The notes beneath the pieces were generated by a model, which was not told the DNA's origin, ran no database searches, and worked only from the letters and a program-made list of their open reading frames with translations. Shown here one piece after another: positions 6,802 through 7,266 of a stretch of 7,266 nucleotides of DNA. The position numbers and the translations under genes are program-made. Origin of the DNA: Candidatus Poribacteria bacterium (GTDB lineage Bacteria > Poribacteria > WGA-4E > UBA9662); the NCBI GenBank assembly GCA_002729015.1, contig PBVO01000078.1, positions 1 to 7,266 on the forward strand. Direction: 5' to 3'. Numbering within the stretch: position 1 is the first letter of the stretch; the number at the start of each line of letters is the position of its first letter.

Positions 6802-7266
6802 TTATGGAACTAAAACCGAGTCTAAAATTACCTGAATAATATCTTCTGCAGACTTTCCTTCAGCCTCGGCTTCATAACTGAGCATTATACGATGCCTGAG
6901 CACATCGGGTGCAATAGTTTTAACATCATGTGGAGTAATGTAATTTCTTCCCTGTAAAAATGCATGCCCTTTAGCTCCTTGCATTAGAAAAATCGATGCT
7001 CGAGGGCTAGCACCATATTCAATCATACCTTCGACTTCTGCTGGATTCTGACCTGATTCTACTCGGGTGGCTTGGACCACATCTACAATATAATTTCTGA
7101 CCTTTTCATCAACGAAGACTTGATCGACCATTTGCCTGGCGGCAAAGATTTCTTCAGGATTAGTTACTTTATCCACTTTGGGTTGAGACTGACTGATAGT
7201 CATACGATCCAATATTTTCCTTTCTTCGTCTTTATTAGGATAGCCAACTTTAATCTTAAGCATAAA
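6802..7266 (-). CDS. moxR: MoxR-family AAA+ ATPase, C-terminal 154 residues (5' end beyond window)
   Basis: The frame is open to the right edge. The codon before the apparent ATG at 7263 is Phe, giving FMLKIKVGYP, which matches the internal 'DRF-lK--v-YP' segment of MoxR proteins. The Met is therefore internal and the gene is truncated by the window. The visible part holds the end of the ATPase core and the lid: GASPRAS (the sensor-2 arginine motif), then GHAFLQGRNYITPHDV and a VLRHRI element, all MoxR hallmarks. Walker A, Walker B and the arginine finger are off the window. MoxR proteins are cytosolic ring ATPases that act with VWA-domain partners, here presumably the DUF58 protein and the Bat proteins encoded just downstream. 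The start and any promoter are not visible. Confidence 0.95.
   Translation of the reverse strand, partial: FMLKIKVGYPNKDEERKILDRMTISQSQPKVDKVTNPEEIFAARQMVDQVFVDEKVRNYIVDVVQATRVESGQNPAEVEGMIEYGASPRASIFLMQGAKGHAFLQGRNYITPHDVKTIAPDVLRHRIMLSYEAEAEGKSAEDIIQVILDSVLVP

Noticed and set aside
7261..7263. ATG as a possible start of a short moxR gene
   Set aside because: The frame continues to the window edge with Phe before it, matching the internal MoxR segment, so this is an internal methionine of a gene cut by the window.

Overview
The window is one densely packed minus-strand gene cluster that runs off both ends. In transcription order (right to left) it holds the C-terminal part of a MoxR-family AAA+ ATPase (6802-7266), a DUF58 protein (5782-6786), a BatD-like membrane protein with a periplasmic domain and a cytosolic helical tail (4580-5785), two membrane-anchored von Willebrand A (VWA) proteins of the BatA and BatB type (3556-4587 and 2501-3559), and a very long secreted TPR/coiled-coil protein (1-2476), whose stop lies beyond the left edge. 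The last gene has no stop codon in 825 codons and occupies about a third of the window.

The cluster matches the MoxR/Bat ('Bacteroides aerotolerance') gene set. Families of this kind are thought to be chaperone-like assembly or activation machines that couple a cytosolic AAA+ ATPase to VWA proteins. Here, charge distribution around the membrane segments puts MoxR, DUF58 and the BatD-like tail in the cytosol. It puts both VWA domains, the BatD-like beta domain and the TPR/coiled-coil protein in the periplasm. The BatD-like protein could therefore link the two sides. Its natural target is not shown by the sequence.

Spacing is that of an operon: two ATGA start/stop overlaps (5782-5785 and 3556-3559), one 8-base overlap (4580-4587), and gaps of only 15 and 24 bases elsewhere. 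No promoter, terminator, RNA gene, mobile element or CRISPR is visible. There is no gene-free stretch longer than 24 bases.

The organism is a diderm (Gram-negative type) bacterium with an AT-rich genome. The set MoxR, DUF58, BatD-like, BatA, BatB, large TPR protein resembles arrangements known from Planctomycetes/PVC bacteria, spirochaetes and deltaproteobacterial lineages. I cannot place it more exactly from sequence alone.

The most unusual items are the giant BatC-position protein, the 9-base tandem repeat near its visible C-terminal end that encodes (D/G)QQ units (14-124), and a perfect 13-base inverted repeat inside the BatD-like gene (5182-5223).
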